14,101 nucleotides of DNA. It comes from Rhodoferax sp. GTDB taxonomy: Bacteria > Pseudomonadota > Gammaproteobacteria > Burkholderiales > Burkholderiaceae_C. Below the pieces are notes generated by a model, which did not search any database, was not told the DNA's origin, and worked only from the letters and a program-made list of their open reading frames with translations. Below are positions 1-6,246 of the stretch, one piece after another (position 1 is the stretch's first letter; every line of letters begins with the position of its first letter). The position numbers and the translations under genes were made by a program. Where the stretch lies: positions 1 through 14,101 of the forward strand of contig JAQGMQ010000376.1 in assembly GCA_028292305.1 (NCBI GenBank), given 5' to 3'.

Positions 1-689
1 ACGACGATGCCCGCAGCGCGCAGGTCGATGACGTCGCCCTGCGGCGTGTCCTGTGTGTAGCGTGCATAAACGAAGGCCATGATCACCATGGCCACGCCCG
101 GCACGAACATCGCCACGCGCCAGCCGAAGGCCTGCTCCACGCCCAGGCTCACCACCGCCGCCACCACCAGCGGCATCAGGCTCTGCGCCGCGCCGCCGCC
201 GGCATTGCCCCAGCCGCCCACCGTGGCGTTGGCCGTGCCCACCACATTGGGCGCGAACATCACGCTGGTGTGGTACTGCGTGATCACGAACGAGGCGCCG
301 ATCGCGCCGATGCACAGGCGGAAGAACAGGAACACTTCATACGACTTGGCAAAGGCCAGACCGAACACCGGCAGCGCGCCCACCAGCAGCAGCCAGGTGT
401 AAGTGCGCCGCGGGCCGTATTTGTCGCACAGCGGGCCGATGATCAGCCGCACCAGGATCGTCACCGCCACCGAGGCGATGTTGATGTTGGCGATCTGGTC
501 CTTGGTGAGGCCGAACTCCACGCGGATCAGCGGCATCAGCGGCGCCGCGGCGAACCAGGCGAAGAAGCACACGAAGAAGGCCAGCCACGTGACGTGGAAG
601 GCCCGCATCTGCGGTGTGGAGAAACTGAACATGTCGATGCGCGTGGCCTTCTGGCCGGTGGCATGGACGGTTGGGGAAGCAAACAACAT
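1..689 (-). CDS. narK: NarK/NasA-type nitrate transporter (MFS), 3' part outside window
   Basis: Only the first 229 residues are present; the gene runs off the left edge. After a hydrophilic N-terminus, hydrophobic segments begin near residue 30 (WLAFFVCFFAWFAAAPLMPL). The loop GPLCDKYGPRRTY after the second helix matches the MFS motif in the nitrate/nitrite porter branch. A glycine-rich GGWGNAGGGAAQ segment near residues 160-170 corresponds to the nitrate signature of that family. The expected role is nitrate uptake (or nitrate/nitrite exchange) across the inner membrane. The ATG at 689 was chosen because GGAG lies 5 nt upstream and the protein starts like its relatives. The mRNA leader is about 260 nt long from the sigma-54 promoter at 962-977. 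The divergent ANTAR gene suggests assimilatory nitrate uptake (nasA-like) rather than respiration, but the enzymes that would decide this are outside the window. Confidence 0.9.
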   Translation of the reverse strand, partial: MLFASPTVHATGQKATRIDMFSFSTPQMRAFHVTWLAFFVCFFAWFAAAPLMPLIRVEFGLTKDQIANINIASVAVTILVRLIIGPLCDKYGPRRTYTWLLLVGALPVFGLAFAKSYEVFLFFRLCIGAIGASFVITQYHTSVMFAPNVVGTANATVGGWGNAGGGAAQSLMPLVVAAVVSLGVEQAFGWRVAMFVPGVAMVIMAFVYARYTQDTPQGDVIDLRAAGIV

Positions 690-721
690 GGCGGCTCCGG
701 TGGTGCTGGGCGCGGTTGGCG

Positions 722-829
722 TCAGCCGATGCGGGGATGGGGGGTTGCGCACGCCACGCGGGGCATGGCACGGCCGGCATGGGGTGCCGAGGCCTTGGAT
801 GGAAAACGGGGTGGGACGATCGAATTCAT
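722..829 (-). CDS. Possible 35-codon upstream ORF in the nitrate transporter leader
   Basis: An ATG at 829 is preceded by GGGAGAG about 4 nt upstream, a good ribosome binding site, and reads 35 codons to a TGA at 722. It ends 32 nt before the transporter ATG and is in a different frame. The peptide starts MNSIVPPRFPSK and is rich in Pro, Ala and Arg, with no recognisable domain. Part of the coding stretch can fold into a hairpin (772-794). It could be a translated leader peptide or simply chance; coding character is weak and I favour chance slightly. Confidence 0.15.
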   Translation of the reverse strand: MNSIVPPRFPSKASAPHAGRAMPRVACATPHPRIG

Positions 830-838
830 GATGCTCTC

Positions 839-851
839 CCTGAAATTCAGG
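839..851. repeat. 13-bp perfect palindrome CCTGAA-N-TTCAGG
   Basis: CCTGAAATTCAGG is a perfect inverted repeat with a one-base centre, in the gap between the nitrate transporter and its regulator. It lies about 100 nt downstream of the predicted sigma-54 start and just before the ribosome site of the possible small ORF. The loop would be too small for a simple RNA hairpin, so a protein operator is the likelier reading if it is functional. I cannot name the protein. Confidence 0.3.
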
Positions 852-887
852 TGACCGGCGTTGAACCGGAGGTGAGGCACACCATTT

Positions 888-949
888 GCGCACTTCGTCA
901 TGCGCTGGCCCGCGGTGCTGGGGCAAAGACCGGACGCGTCGTTGCGCCC
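888..949 (-). promoter_or_regulatory. Candidate ANTAR-responsive two-hairpin RNA leader
   Basis: Read on the minus strand as RNA. Hairpin P1 (949-932) is GGGCGC-AACGAC-GCGUCC: six pairs, one of them G-U, closing a hexaloop with A at position 1 and G at position 4, the published ANTAR target signature. Hairpin P2 (905-888) is GCGCAU-GACGAA-GUGCGC: six pairs with a terminal U-G, and a hexaloop with G at position 4 but G instead of A at position 1. They are 26 nt apart, and P1 begins about 3 nt after the predicted sigma-54 start. The ANTAR protein is encoded divergently next door. No GC-stem-plus-U-run terminator follows, so the expression platform is unresolved; weak alternative pairings GGUG/CACC (883-871) and CCGG/CCGG (869-855) exist. 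Confidence 0.5.
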
Positions 950-961
950 TGTGTGCAGTGC

Positions 962-977
962 AGCAAAAGCCATGCCA
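962..977 (-). promoter_or_regulatory. Sigma-54 (RpoN) promoter for the nitrate transporter
   Basis: On the minus strand the sequence TGGCATGGCTTTTGCT matches the sigma-54 consensus TGGCAC-N5-TTGCW with one mismatch (T for C at the sixth base). The invariant GG (975-976) and GC (963-964) are exactly 10 nt apart. The predicted start site is near 951. Sigma-54 use implies an enhancer protein, most plausibly NtrC, acting from around 1000-1100; I see no clear NtrC dyad there. The element lies outside the regulator gene only if that gene starts at 1093, which is the start preferred here. Confidence 0.65.
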
Positions 978-1092
978 TGGCATCGCACCCCGGCCCACGG
1001 TCACCCGGACCCAGCCGCGCCGCATGGTGCGCGAATTGCGTCATGGCCTGGCCGGCAACCTGGTTTCCCTTCTGAAGAACACCCCACGACCC

Positions 1093-2388
1093 ATGATTTC
1101 CGCACTGGTTGACCTGAACGGTCTGAACGAAACAAAAGGCCTGCATCCCCTGTTGGCCGATCTGGAAGCGGCTGGTGTCCGCGTGCTCGGCCCGAGCGCT
1201 GATCGCAGCAAATTGGTGCAGGACGTGGTGCGCCATGCACCAGATGTGGTGATATGCCTCGACCCGCTGCCGGGCGACGGGCTGTTCAAGACCACGCAGG
1301 CCATCGCCGATACCGCGGCCTGCCCGGTGATCGTGTTCACCAACGATGCGGGCGTGGAGCACATCACCCGCGCGGCCGAATCGGGCATCCACGCCTACGT
1401 GGTGAACGGCTACGGGCTGAACCGGTTGCGCCCGCTCATCCATATGGCCCAGGCCCGCTTCAAGCGCGAGCGCACGCTGCAGGCGCAGCTGGCCGATCTG
1501 ACCAGCCGCTTCGAAGAACGCAAGATGGTCGACCGCGCCAAGGGCATCCTCATGCACGCGCGCCAGCTGTCCGACGGCGACGCGTTCCAGATCCTGCGCA
1601 CCGCCTCCATGCACAGCAACCAGCGCCTGGGCCAGGTGTCGCAGCACATCATCCATTCGGCGCGCTTCGCCGATGCGGTCAACCGCGCGGGCCAGTTGCG
1701 CATGTTGTCGCAGCGGCTCATCAAGCTGCAGCTGCTGCACCTGGCGGGCGCAAGTCTGCAGGTGCAGACCCTGCTCGCGGATTCGGTGCAACGCATCGAC
1801 GCCAATATCACCGGGCTGGACAAGAGTCTGTCAAAACCCAGCTTCGGCGACCTGCTGGGCGCAGTGGCGAAGGGCTGGGGCGAACTCAAGGCGGGGCTGG
1901 AGGCTAAAGGCGGGCCGGACGCGCGCCAGCTGATGGCGCTCGACAGCCTGGCCGAGCGGCTGCTGAGTGACGCCGAACGCCTGACCAACGACCTGGAACA
2001 CGCCGGTGCCGCGCCGCCGCTGCATGTGCTCAACGTGGTGGCGCGCCAGCGCATGTTGTCGCAGCGTTACGCCAAGTTCGCGCTGCTGAGCGCCATGGGG
2101 GCGGGTGGCGGTGTGGCCGCGCGCAACAAGGCCGGCATGCTGGAGGCGCGGGCCGCATTCGACCAGGCGTTGAACTATCTGAACGACATCCCGCTGACGT
2201 CGACCGGCATCCGCGCATCGCTCGCCTCGGGCAGCGCCCACTGGAAGACCATGCTCGAGGCCACCGCCGGCCTGGGCCAGAGTGGAGCCGCTGTCGAGCA
2301 GCTTGCCGCGGCGAGTGAAGGGGTGCTGGAAGTGTTCGAGTTGCTGACCGCGGACTACGAACGCAGCATGCAGATGCTGATGGGTTGA
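1093..2388 (+). CDS. NasT-like receiver-ANTAR regulator fused to two PilJ/NarX-type nitrate-sensing repeats
   Basis: 431 residues. Residues 1-125 resemble a NasT receiver: Asp57 sits at the phospho-acceptor position (DVVICLD) and VFT keeps the Thr, but the acidic pair at the N-terminus is reduced to one Asp and the usual Lys is absent. Residues 131-192 are an ANTAR three-helix domain (FEERKMVDRAKGILM) that binds hexaloop hairpins in nascent mRNA. Residues about 197-300 and 310-425 are two PilJ-type helical repeats. Each opens with a P-box-like motif, AGQLRMLSQRL and ARQRMLSQRY, the element that binds nitrate in NarX. There is no membrane segment, so sensing is cytoplasmic. The open frame extends upstream to 886, but the receiver fold begins at once after 1093 and upstream starts would overlap the sigma-54 site; no strong ribosome site is visible. 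The likely target is the leader of the divergent transporter. Confidence 0.85.
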   Translation: MISALVDLNGLNETKGLHPLLADLEAAGVRVLGPSADRSKLVQDVVRHAPDVVICLDPLPGDGLFKTTQAIADTAACPVIVFTNDAGVEHITRAAESGIHAYVVNGYGLNRLRPLIHMAQARFKRERTLQAQLADLTSRFEERKMVDRAKGILMHARQLSDGDAFQILRTASMHSNQRLGQVSQHIIHSARFADAVNRAGQLRMLSQRLIKLQLLHLAGASLQVQTLLADSVQRIDANITGLDKSLSKPSFGDLLGAVAKGWGELKAGLEAKGGPDARQLMALDSLAERLLSDAERLTNDLEHAGAAPPLHVLNVVARQRMLSQRYAKFALLSAMGAGGGVAARNKAGMLEARAAFDQALNYLNDIPLTSTGIRASLASGSAHWKTMLEATAGLGQSGAAVEQLAAASEGVLEVFELLTADYERSMQMLMG

Positions 2389-2394
2389 ACAGCT

Positions 2395-2415
2395 TGAGGG
2401 CAGAATCAGCCCTCA
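2395..2415 (+). terminator. Hairpin between the ANTAR gene and the SnoaL-like gene
   Basis: TGAGGGC and GCCCTCA form a perfect 7-bp stem with a 7-nt loop, starting 7 nt after the regulator stop codon and ending 21 nt before the next ATG. No U-run follows, so intrinsic termination would be weak. It may act as a partial terminator or as a 3'-end stabiliser, separating expression of the two genes. Confidence 0.35.
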
Positions 2416-2436
2416 CCAACCAAACAGAAGGAAGCC

Positions 2437-2832
2437 ATGCCCCACACCGTTCAGGCCAGCACGCCACTTGAACTCATCACCGCTCTGGTCGATGCGCGCA
2501 CCCGCGGCGACATCGACGCCGCCGTGGCTTTCTTCGAGCCCGAGGCCACGTTGATCGCCCAGCCGGGCATGCCGCTCAAGGGGCCGGAGGCGATCCGTGG
2601 CTTCTTCGAAACCTATGTGGGCTGGCGGCCGGTGTTCGAAGTCAGCGCACGCGACATCATCACCACCGGCGACCTGGCGTTGCACATGTCGGCCTGGACG
2701 CTGCAGGGCACCGGTGCCGATGGCCAGGCCTTTACGCTCAGCGGCCGCACCACCGACGTGTTCCGCCGCCAGCCCGCGGGCCACTGGCTGGTGATGATCG
2801 ACAACCCCTGGGGCACGGCCCTGCTGGGTTGA
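2437..2832 (+). CDS. SnoaL-like / nuclear transport factor 2-fold protein (ketosteroid isomerase-like)
   Basis: 131 residues. The N-terminal helix pair, including ALVDARTRGDIDAAVAFFEPEATL, followed by GPEAIRGFFETYVG and an alternating beta-sheet half ending GHWLVMIDNPWG, is the standard layout of the SnoaL/DUF4440 group of the NTF2 superfamily. These are small cone-shaped proteins with a hydrophobic pocket; functions vary (isomerase, hydrolase, unknown) and the substrate cannot be told from sequence. No signal peptide is seen, so it should be cytoplasmic. AAGGAAG just upstream of the ATG at 2437 is a good ribosome site and fixes the start. It follows the nitrate regulator by 48 bp on the same strand but is separated by a hairpin, so a functional link is not evident. 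It converges on efeM with 21 bp between stop codons. Confidence 0.8.
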   Translation: MPHTVQASTPLELITALVDARTRGDIDAAVAFFEPEATLIAQPGMPLKGPEAIRGFFETYVGWRPVFEVSARDIITTGDLALHMSAWTLQGTGADGQAFTLSGRTTDVFRRQPAGHWLVMIDNPWGTALLG

Positions 2833-2853
2833 TTTTTCGCGCCGGCTGGCCGC

Positions 2854-3690
2854 TCAGTTCAGGCCGAGCATGCCGCGCAGTTTCGACAGATCTTCGGCCA
2901 GCGTGTTGACCTTGCCGGACAGCAGCTTGCGGTCGCGCGCCGTCAGCTTGGCATAGGTCTCGAAGCCGCCGTCGGCGGTCTTGTACTTGGCCAGCGTGGC
3001 CAGCACGGTGGCGAAGTTCGCATTGGTCTTGTCGACGAAGGCCTTGTTGTCCTTGACGACGATCGGGTTGAGCAGGTCGACGATCTTCTTGGCGCCTTCG
3101 AAGTTGGCCTGGAAGTCATACAGGTCGGTGTGGCTGTAGCGGTCTTCTTCGCCGGAGATCTTGGTGCGGGCCACTTCCTCCATCAGCGTAGCCGCGCCGC
3201 CCACCACTTTTTCGGGCGGGAAGGTGAGGCCCTGCACGCGTTTTTGCAGTTCGTTCACGTCGGCCATCAGCTTGTCGGCCAGAGGCGCCAGGCCCTTGGC
3301 GGTGTTTTGTGCAAAGAGGCTGTATTCGATGCGGTGGAAGCCGGTGAAGTCGGCGCTCTTTTCCTTCTTCTCATGGTCGTCGGCACGCGAGTCGATGGAC
3401 TTGTCGAGGTCGTCGAACAGCTCGGCCACGGGCTCGATGCGCTCGTAGGCCATGCGCGTCGGGCCGAACAACTTCCTGGCCAGGGCCAGGTCGCCGGCCT
3501 TCAGGGCTTCGGTGAAGGCGCGGGTGTCGGTGACCAGCGTCTGCAGGTTTTCGGCCACGTAGATCTTGTAGTCGGACAAGGGCGCGACCAGGTCCAGCGG
3601 CGCCGTGGCGGCACTGGCCTGGGCCATGAAGGCGCTGGCGACCATGGCGCTGGCCAGCGTGCTGCGGAGGAATTTGAAGGAGGTTGTCAT
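2854..3690 (-). CDS. efeM: EfeM-type stand-alone M75 (imelysin-like) periplasmic iron-binding protein
   Basis: 278 residues. A Sec signal peptide covers about residues 1-28 (charged start, hydrophobic core, cleavage near AQASA-ATA). The rest is a single M75 domain closely resembling the C-terminal half of E. coli EfeO. It keeps the metal motif HxxE (His119-Arg-Ile-Glu122) and the conserved EEDRYSHTD stretch at 181-189. It has no cupredoxin domain, which is the definition of EfeM rather than EfeO. It should hold or hand on iron in the periplasm for the EfeU permease. It is the last gene of the efeUOBM operon, 30 bp after efeB, with a purine-rich GAGAAAGA ribosome site. Because the upstream efeO copy has lost these metal residues, this protein probably does the M75 work for the system. 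Confidence 0.9.
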   Translation of the reverse strand: MTTSFKFLRSTLASAMVASAFMAQASAATAPLDLVAPLSDYKIYVAENLQTLVTDTRAFTEALKAGDLALARKLFGPTRMAYERIEPVAELFDDLDKSIDSRADDHEKKEKSADFTGFHRIEYSLFAQNTAKGLAPLADKLMADVNELQKRVQGLTFPPEKVVGGAATLMEEVARTKISGEEDRYSHTDLYDFQANFEGAKKIVDLLNPIVVKDNKAFVDKTNANFATVLATLAKYKTADGGFETYAKLTARDRKLLSGKVNTLAEDLSKLRGMLGLN

Positions 3691-3720
3691 GCGATTCTTT
3701 CTCTGTTGTGGTTGAAAGGT

Positions 3721-5061
3721 TCAGGCGCCGGCGGCTTCGAGCAGGCTGCGGCCCAGGAAGTCACCAGCCGTTGAAATGCCGGGCAGCGTGAAGAAATAGC
3801 CGCCGCCGATCGGCTTGATGTATTCCTCCAGCGGCTCGTTGTTCAGGCGTTTTTGCACGGTGATGAAGCCGGCCTCCAGGTCGGCCTGGTAGGCGATGAA
3901 CAGCAGGCCCATCTCCAGCTGACCCGACTTGCTCACGCCGTTGGAATAGTTGAACGGCCGGCGCAGGATGAGGCTCGTCTCCGAGCCGGGCGTGCGCGGG
4001 TTGGCCAGGCGGATATGGGCCTGCAGGCCGATGCGGGCGCCTTCACTATCGTTGGCGTAGTCGGGCAGGTCGTGTTCACCGGCATGGCTTCCGGCGCTGT
4101 CCAGCGGCGCGCCAGTGGCCTTGTGCCGGCCCATGATGGCTTCCTGTTCCTGCAGCGGCGTGCGGTCCCAGCGCTCGACGAAGTTGCGGATGATGCGCAC
4201 CGCCTGGTAGCTGCCGTGGGCCGCCCAGGCGGGCTCGTCGGCGGTGCCGGGCTGGACCCAGACGATGCGGTTCATCAGTGCTGCATCGGCCGAATCGGGG
4301 TTGGCCGAGCCATCGCGGAAGCCCAGGAAGTTGCGCGCGCTTTGCGGTGGCTTGCCGGGCTGCGCGGCCACCGGCGGCACGCTGCCTTCCTGCTTCCAGC
4401 GCAGTACCAGCAGGTCGGGCAGGTTCTTCACGATGTCGCGCAGCGCATGGATGTTGGTGTCGGGCGTGTTGGCGCAAAACTGCAGCGATATATCGCCGTG
4501 GCACAGCTCTTCATCCAGCGCATCGTTCTTGAAGCCGGTCATCGGCTGCAGGCGTGCCGGCTTCGCGTGGGCCAGGCCGAAGCGTTCGTCGAACAGCGCA
4601 TCGCCGACCGACACCGTCACCGTCAGGTTGTCGGGCGACACCACCGGCCCGAGGATGCCCGAGCCCGCCGGTGGCAGGCGTGGATCGAGGTCGGGCTGGG
4701 CACCGCCCTGCGTCAGGAAGGCGATGCGTTCGGTCAGCGTGACGAACAGGCGGCGCAGTTCGGCGCGGTTGTCGGCGAGCACGTCGAAGCTGGCCACCAG
4801 GCCGGCCGCCGGGCGCGGCGTGACGATGCCCGACTGGTGCGCGCCGAAGAAGGGCTGGCGGTTTTGCGTCTGGTCGCTGCGCGGCGCGTCGGCGACCTGC
4901 GGCGCTTCGGCGGACGGCGCAGTGGCGGCCTGGGCCACGCGGCCACTGCCCAGCGCCAGGCCGGCCACACCGACGCCAGCGAGCTGGGTCAACCACTGAC
5001 GACGTGGCAGTGACGGTGCTTCGGCGGTGGCGTGTTCTGTGTCTTTGCGGTGCATGTTCAT
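3721..5061 (-). CDS. efeB: EfeB, Tat-exported DyP-type peroxidase / deferrochelatase
   Basis: 446 residues, the usual EfeB length. Arg20-Arg21 in PRRQWLTQLAG followed by a hydrophobic stretch is a twin-arginine export signal, so the protein should be folded and heme-loaded before reaching the periplasm. DyP hallmarks are all present: GFRDG at 247-251 (GxxDG with the distal Asp), His349 in AHIRLANPR as proximal heme ligand, and Arg367/Arg368 in LRRPFNYSNG as the distal Arg. In the Efe system it is a heme peroxidase thought to oxidise Fe(II) or to release iron from heme. Its ATG overlaps the efeO stop as ATGA, so the two are translationally coupled. An in-frame second ATG lies two codons later (5055) and could be the real start. 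Confidence 0.95.
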   Translation of the reverse strand: MNMHRKDTEHATAEAPSLPRRQWLTQLAGVGVAGLALGSGRVAQAATAPSAEAPQVADAPRSDQTQNRQPFFGAHQSGIVTPRPAAGLVASFDVLADNRAELRRLFVTLTERIAFLTQGGAQPDLDPRLPPAGSGILGPVVSPDNLTVTVSVGDALFDERFGLAHAKPARLQPMTGFKNDALDEELCHGDISLQFCANTPDTNIHALRDIVKNLPDLLVLRWKQEGSVPPVAAQPGKPPQSARNFLGFRDGSANPDSADAALMNRIVWVQPGTADEPAWAAHGSYQAVRIIRNFVERWDRTPLQEQEAIMGRHKATGAPLDSAGSHAGEHDLPDYANDSEGARIGLQAHIRLANPRTPGSETSLILRRPFNYSNGVSKSGQLEMGLLFIAYQADLEAGFITVQKRLNNEPLEEYIKPIGGGYFFTLPGISTAGDFLGRSLLEAAGA

Positions 5062-6188
5062 TCGAGCCCCAATGCGGGATTGATCTGGGCGATGTCCTGC
5101 GCCAGTGCCTGCAGCGGCGCGGCCAGGGTGGCTTGCGGGGCAGGCGGGGCTGGCGGTGCAGGCGACAGTGCGGCAAAGTCGGCGTCGAGCCGGGTCAGCA
5201 GTTCGGGCCTGGCCCGCGCCAACAGCGGGCGCAGCACGTCGACGATCTTCTGCACGCCCGCAAGCTGGCTGGCCAGGTCTTCAAAGCCGGCACTGCTCGG
5301 GCCCGCGCCCGCGAGCTTCTGCATCGACCGCGACGCCGCGGCGGCCAGGCGATCGGGCGCCAGTTGCAGGCCGCGCAGCCGTTCCTGCAGCTCCTGCACG
5401 TCGGTCAGCAGCTGGGCCGCCACAGGCGCCAGGCCTTGCAGGCTGTTCGACCCCATGCCGTAGGCGATGCGCTGGAAGCCGCCAAACGCCGGGTCGGCCT
5501 CGCGTTGCGCGAAGTAGGTGGCACGGGCGTTGATGCGGGTGTCGAGGTCGGCAAACATTTGCGCCGCCGGGGCCAGGTGTTCATAAGCCTGGTGCGCCGG
5601 GCCGTACAAGCTGCGCGCCTGGGCCAGGTCGCCGGACGTGATCGCGTCTGCCAGTGCCCGCGTGTTCTGCACCAGGCTGCCGGCTTCGAGCACAGCGTAG
5701 ACGCGGTACTCGGCCAGCGGCCCGAGGAAGCTGGTCACTGGAGGGCGGGCCGCCTCCTGCGCCGATGCGGCCGAGGGCAGCACGGTCAGCTTGCCACGCG
5801 GGTTGCTGAGCAGGCCGCAGGTGATCTGGAACGTGCCCGGCGACAGCTTGGCCGTGAGGGTCTGCGTCAGCCCGGGGGCGATGTTCTCGCGCTCCTCCAG
5901 CACCATCACGCCGTCCAGAATTTCCCACTCGACCGCGCGGCTCGACGCGTTGACGATGCGGAACACGCTGCGTCCCGCGGGCACGCTCAGCTCGGCCGGG
6001 TCGCAGGCGCCATCGCGCACCGTGACGGTGACCGTGTCGGCGGTGGCTGAGGGCGCTGCATGCCGGGCTGCGCGTGACGCCATGGCGAAGGCCACGAGGC
6101 CGGCAGCGACCAGCAGCACCGAGCTGCCGAGGGCGAGCCGCATGCCACGCCGGGTGCCGGCGCTGAGGTCTGAGGAAGGTGTTGACAT
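5058..6188 (-). CDS. efeO: EfeO with intact cupredoxin domain and degenerate M75 domain
   Basis: 376 residues. A signal anchor or signal peptide covers about 16-38. The cupredoxin domain (52-136) matches E. coli EfeO well: Cys62 in GACDP, WEILDGVMVLEERENIAPG at 88-106 and Cys124 in ITCGLLSNPRGKL. The M75 domain (about 150-376) is recognisable, but HxxE is replaced by Gln239-Arg-Ile-Ala242, and the EEDRYSHTD stretch is reduced to a short GPSSAGFEDL. A Pro-Ala linker (APPAPPAP) near 343-350 is also unusual. It probably serves as the copper/iron-oxidising cupredoxin partner of EfeB and EfeU, with the M75 part structural. It lies 58 bp after efeU. The ribosome site at 6188 is poor; the next ATG, at residue 16, could be used instead. 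Confidence 0.9.
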   Translation of the reverse strand: MSTPSSDLSAGTRRGMRLALGSSVLLVAAGLVAFAMASRAARHAAPSATADTVTVTVRDGACDPAELSVPAGRSVFRIVNASSRAVEWEILDGVMVLEERENIAPGLTQTLTAKLSPGTFQITCGLLSNPRGKLTVLPSAASAQEAARPPVTSFLGPLAEYRVYAVLEAGSLVQNTRALADAITSGDLAQARSLYGPAHQAYEHLAPAAQMFADLDTRINARATYFAQREADPAFGGFQRIAYGMGSNSLQGLAPVAAQLLTDVQELQERLRGLQLAPDRLAAAASRSMQKLAGAGPSSAGFEDLASQLAGVQKIVDVLRPLLARARPELLTRLDADFAALSPAPPAPPAPQATLAAPLQALAQDIAQINPALGLE

Positions 6189-6215
6189 CGAGAGCTTGAA
6201 ATGAAGAGAGTGCAG

Positions 6216-6241
6216 GCGAACCGTCGGGCGACGAGGTTCGC
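6216..6241 (-). repeat. Intercistronic hairpin between efeU and efeO
   Basis: GCGAACC and GGTTCGC form a perfect 7-bp arm pair. Inside them GTC/GAC adds three more pairs across a 2-nt bulge, leaving a 4-nt loop. It starts 5 nt after the efeU stop codon in the direction of transcription. No U-run follows, so it is more likely an mRNA processing or stability element, or partial attenuation, than a terminator. It would let permease and periplasmic partners be made in unequal amounts. Confidence 0.45.
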
Positions 6242-6246
6242 AAGAA

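Noticed and set aside
886..1092. Upstream extension of the ANTAR regulator (ATG/GTG-type starts from 886, or ATG at 1024)
   Set aside because: The added residues have no domain character, the receiver fold begins at once after 1093, and the extension would run through the sigma-54 promoter and hairpins of the divergent gene.
1226..1242. Inverted repeat TGGTGC-N5-GCACCA as an NtrC enhancer site
   Set aside because: The half-sites face the wrong way for NtrC (GCACC first, then GGTGC), and it lies inside the coding region of the regulator.
2833..2853. Bidirectional terminator between the SnoaL-like gene and efeM
   Set aside because: The T-run on the plus strand precedes, rather than follows, the GC-rich part, and only three or four pairs can form.
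3853..5013. 386-codon open frame antisense to efeB, and similar long antisense frames at 5004-6050, 9179-10099, 10620-11528 and 11643-12713
   Set aside because: Each lies opposite a clearly recognisable gene; the compositions (rich in Arg, Ala, Gln, His, Gly) are typical of GC-rich shadow frames and show no domain.
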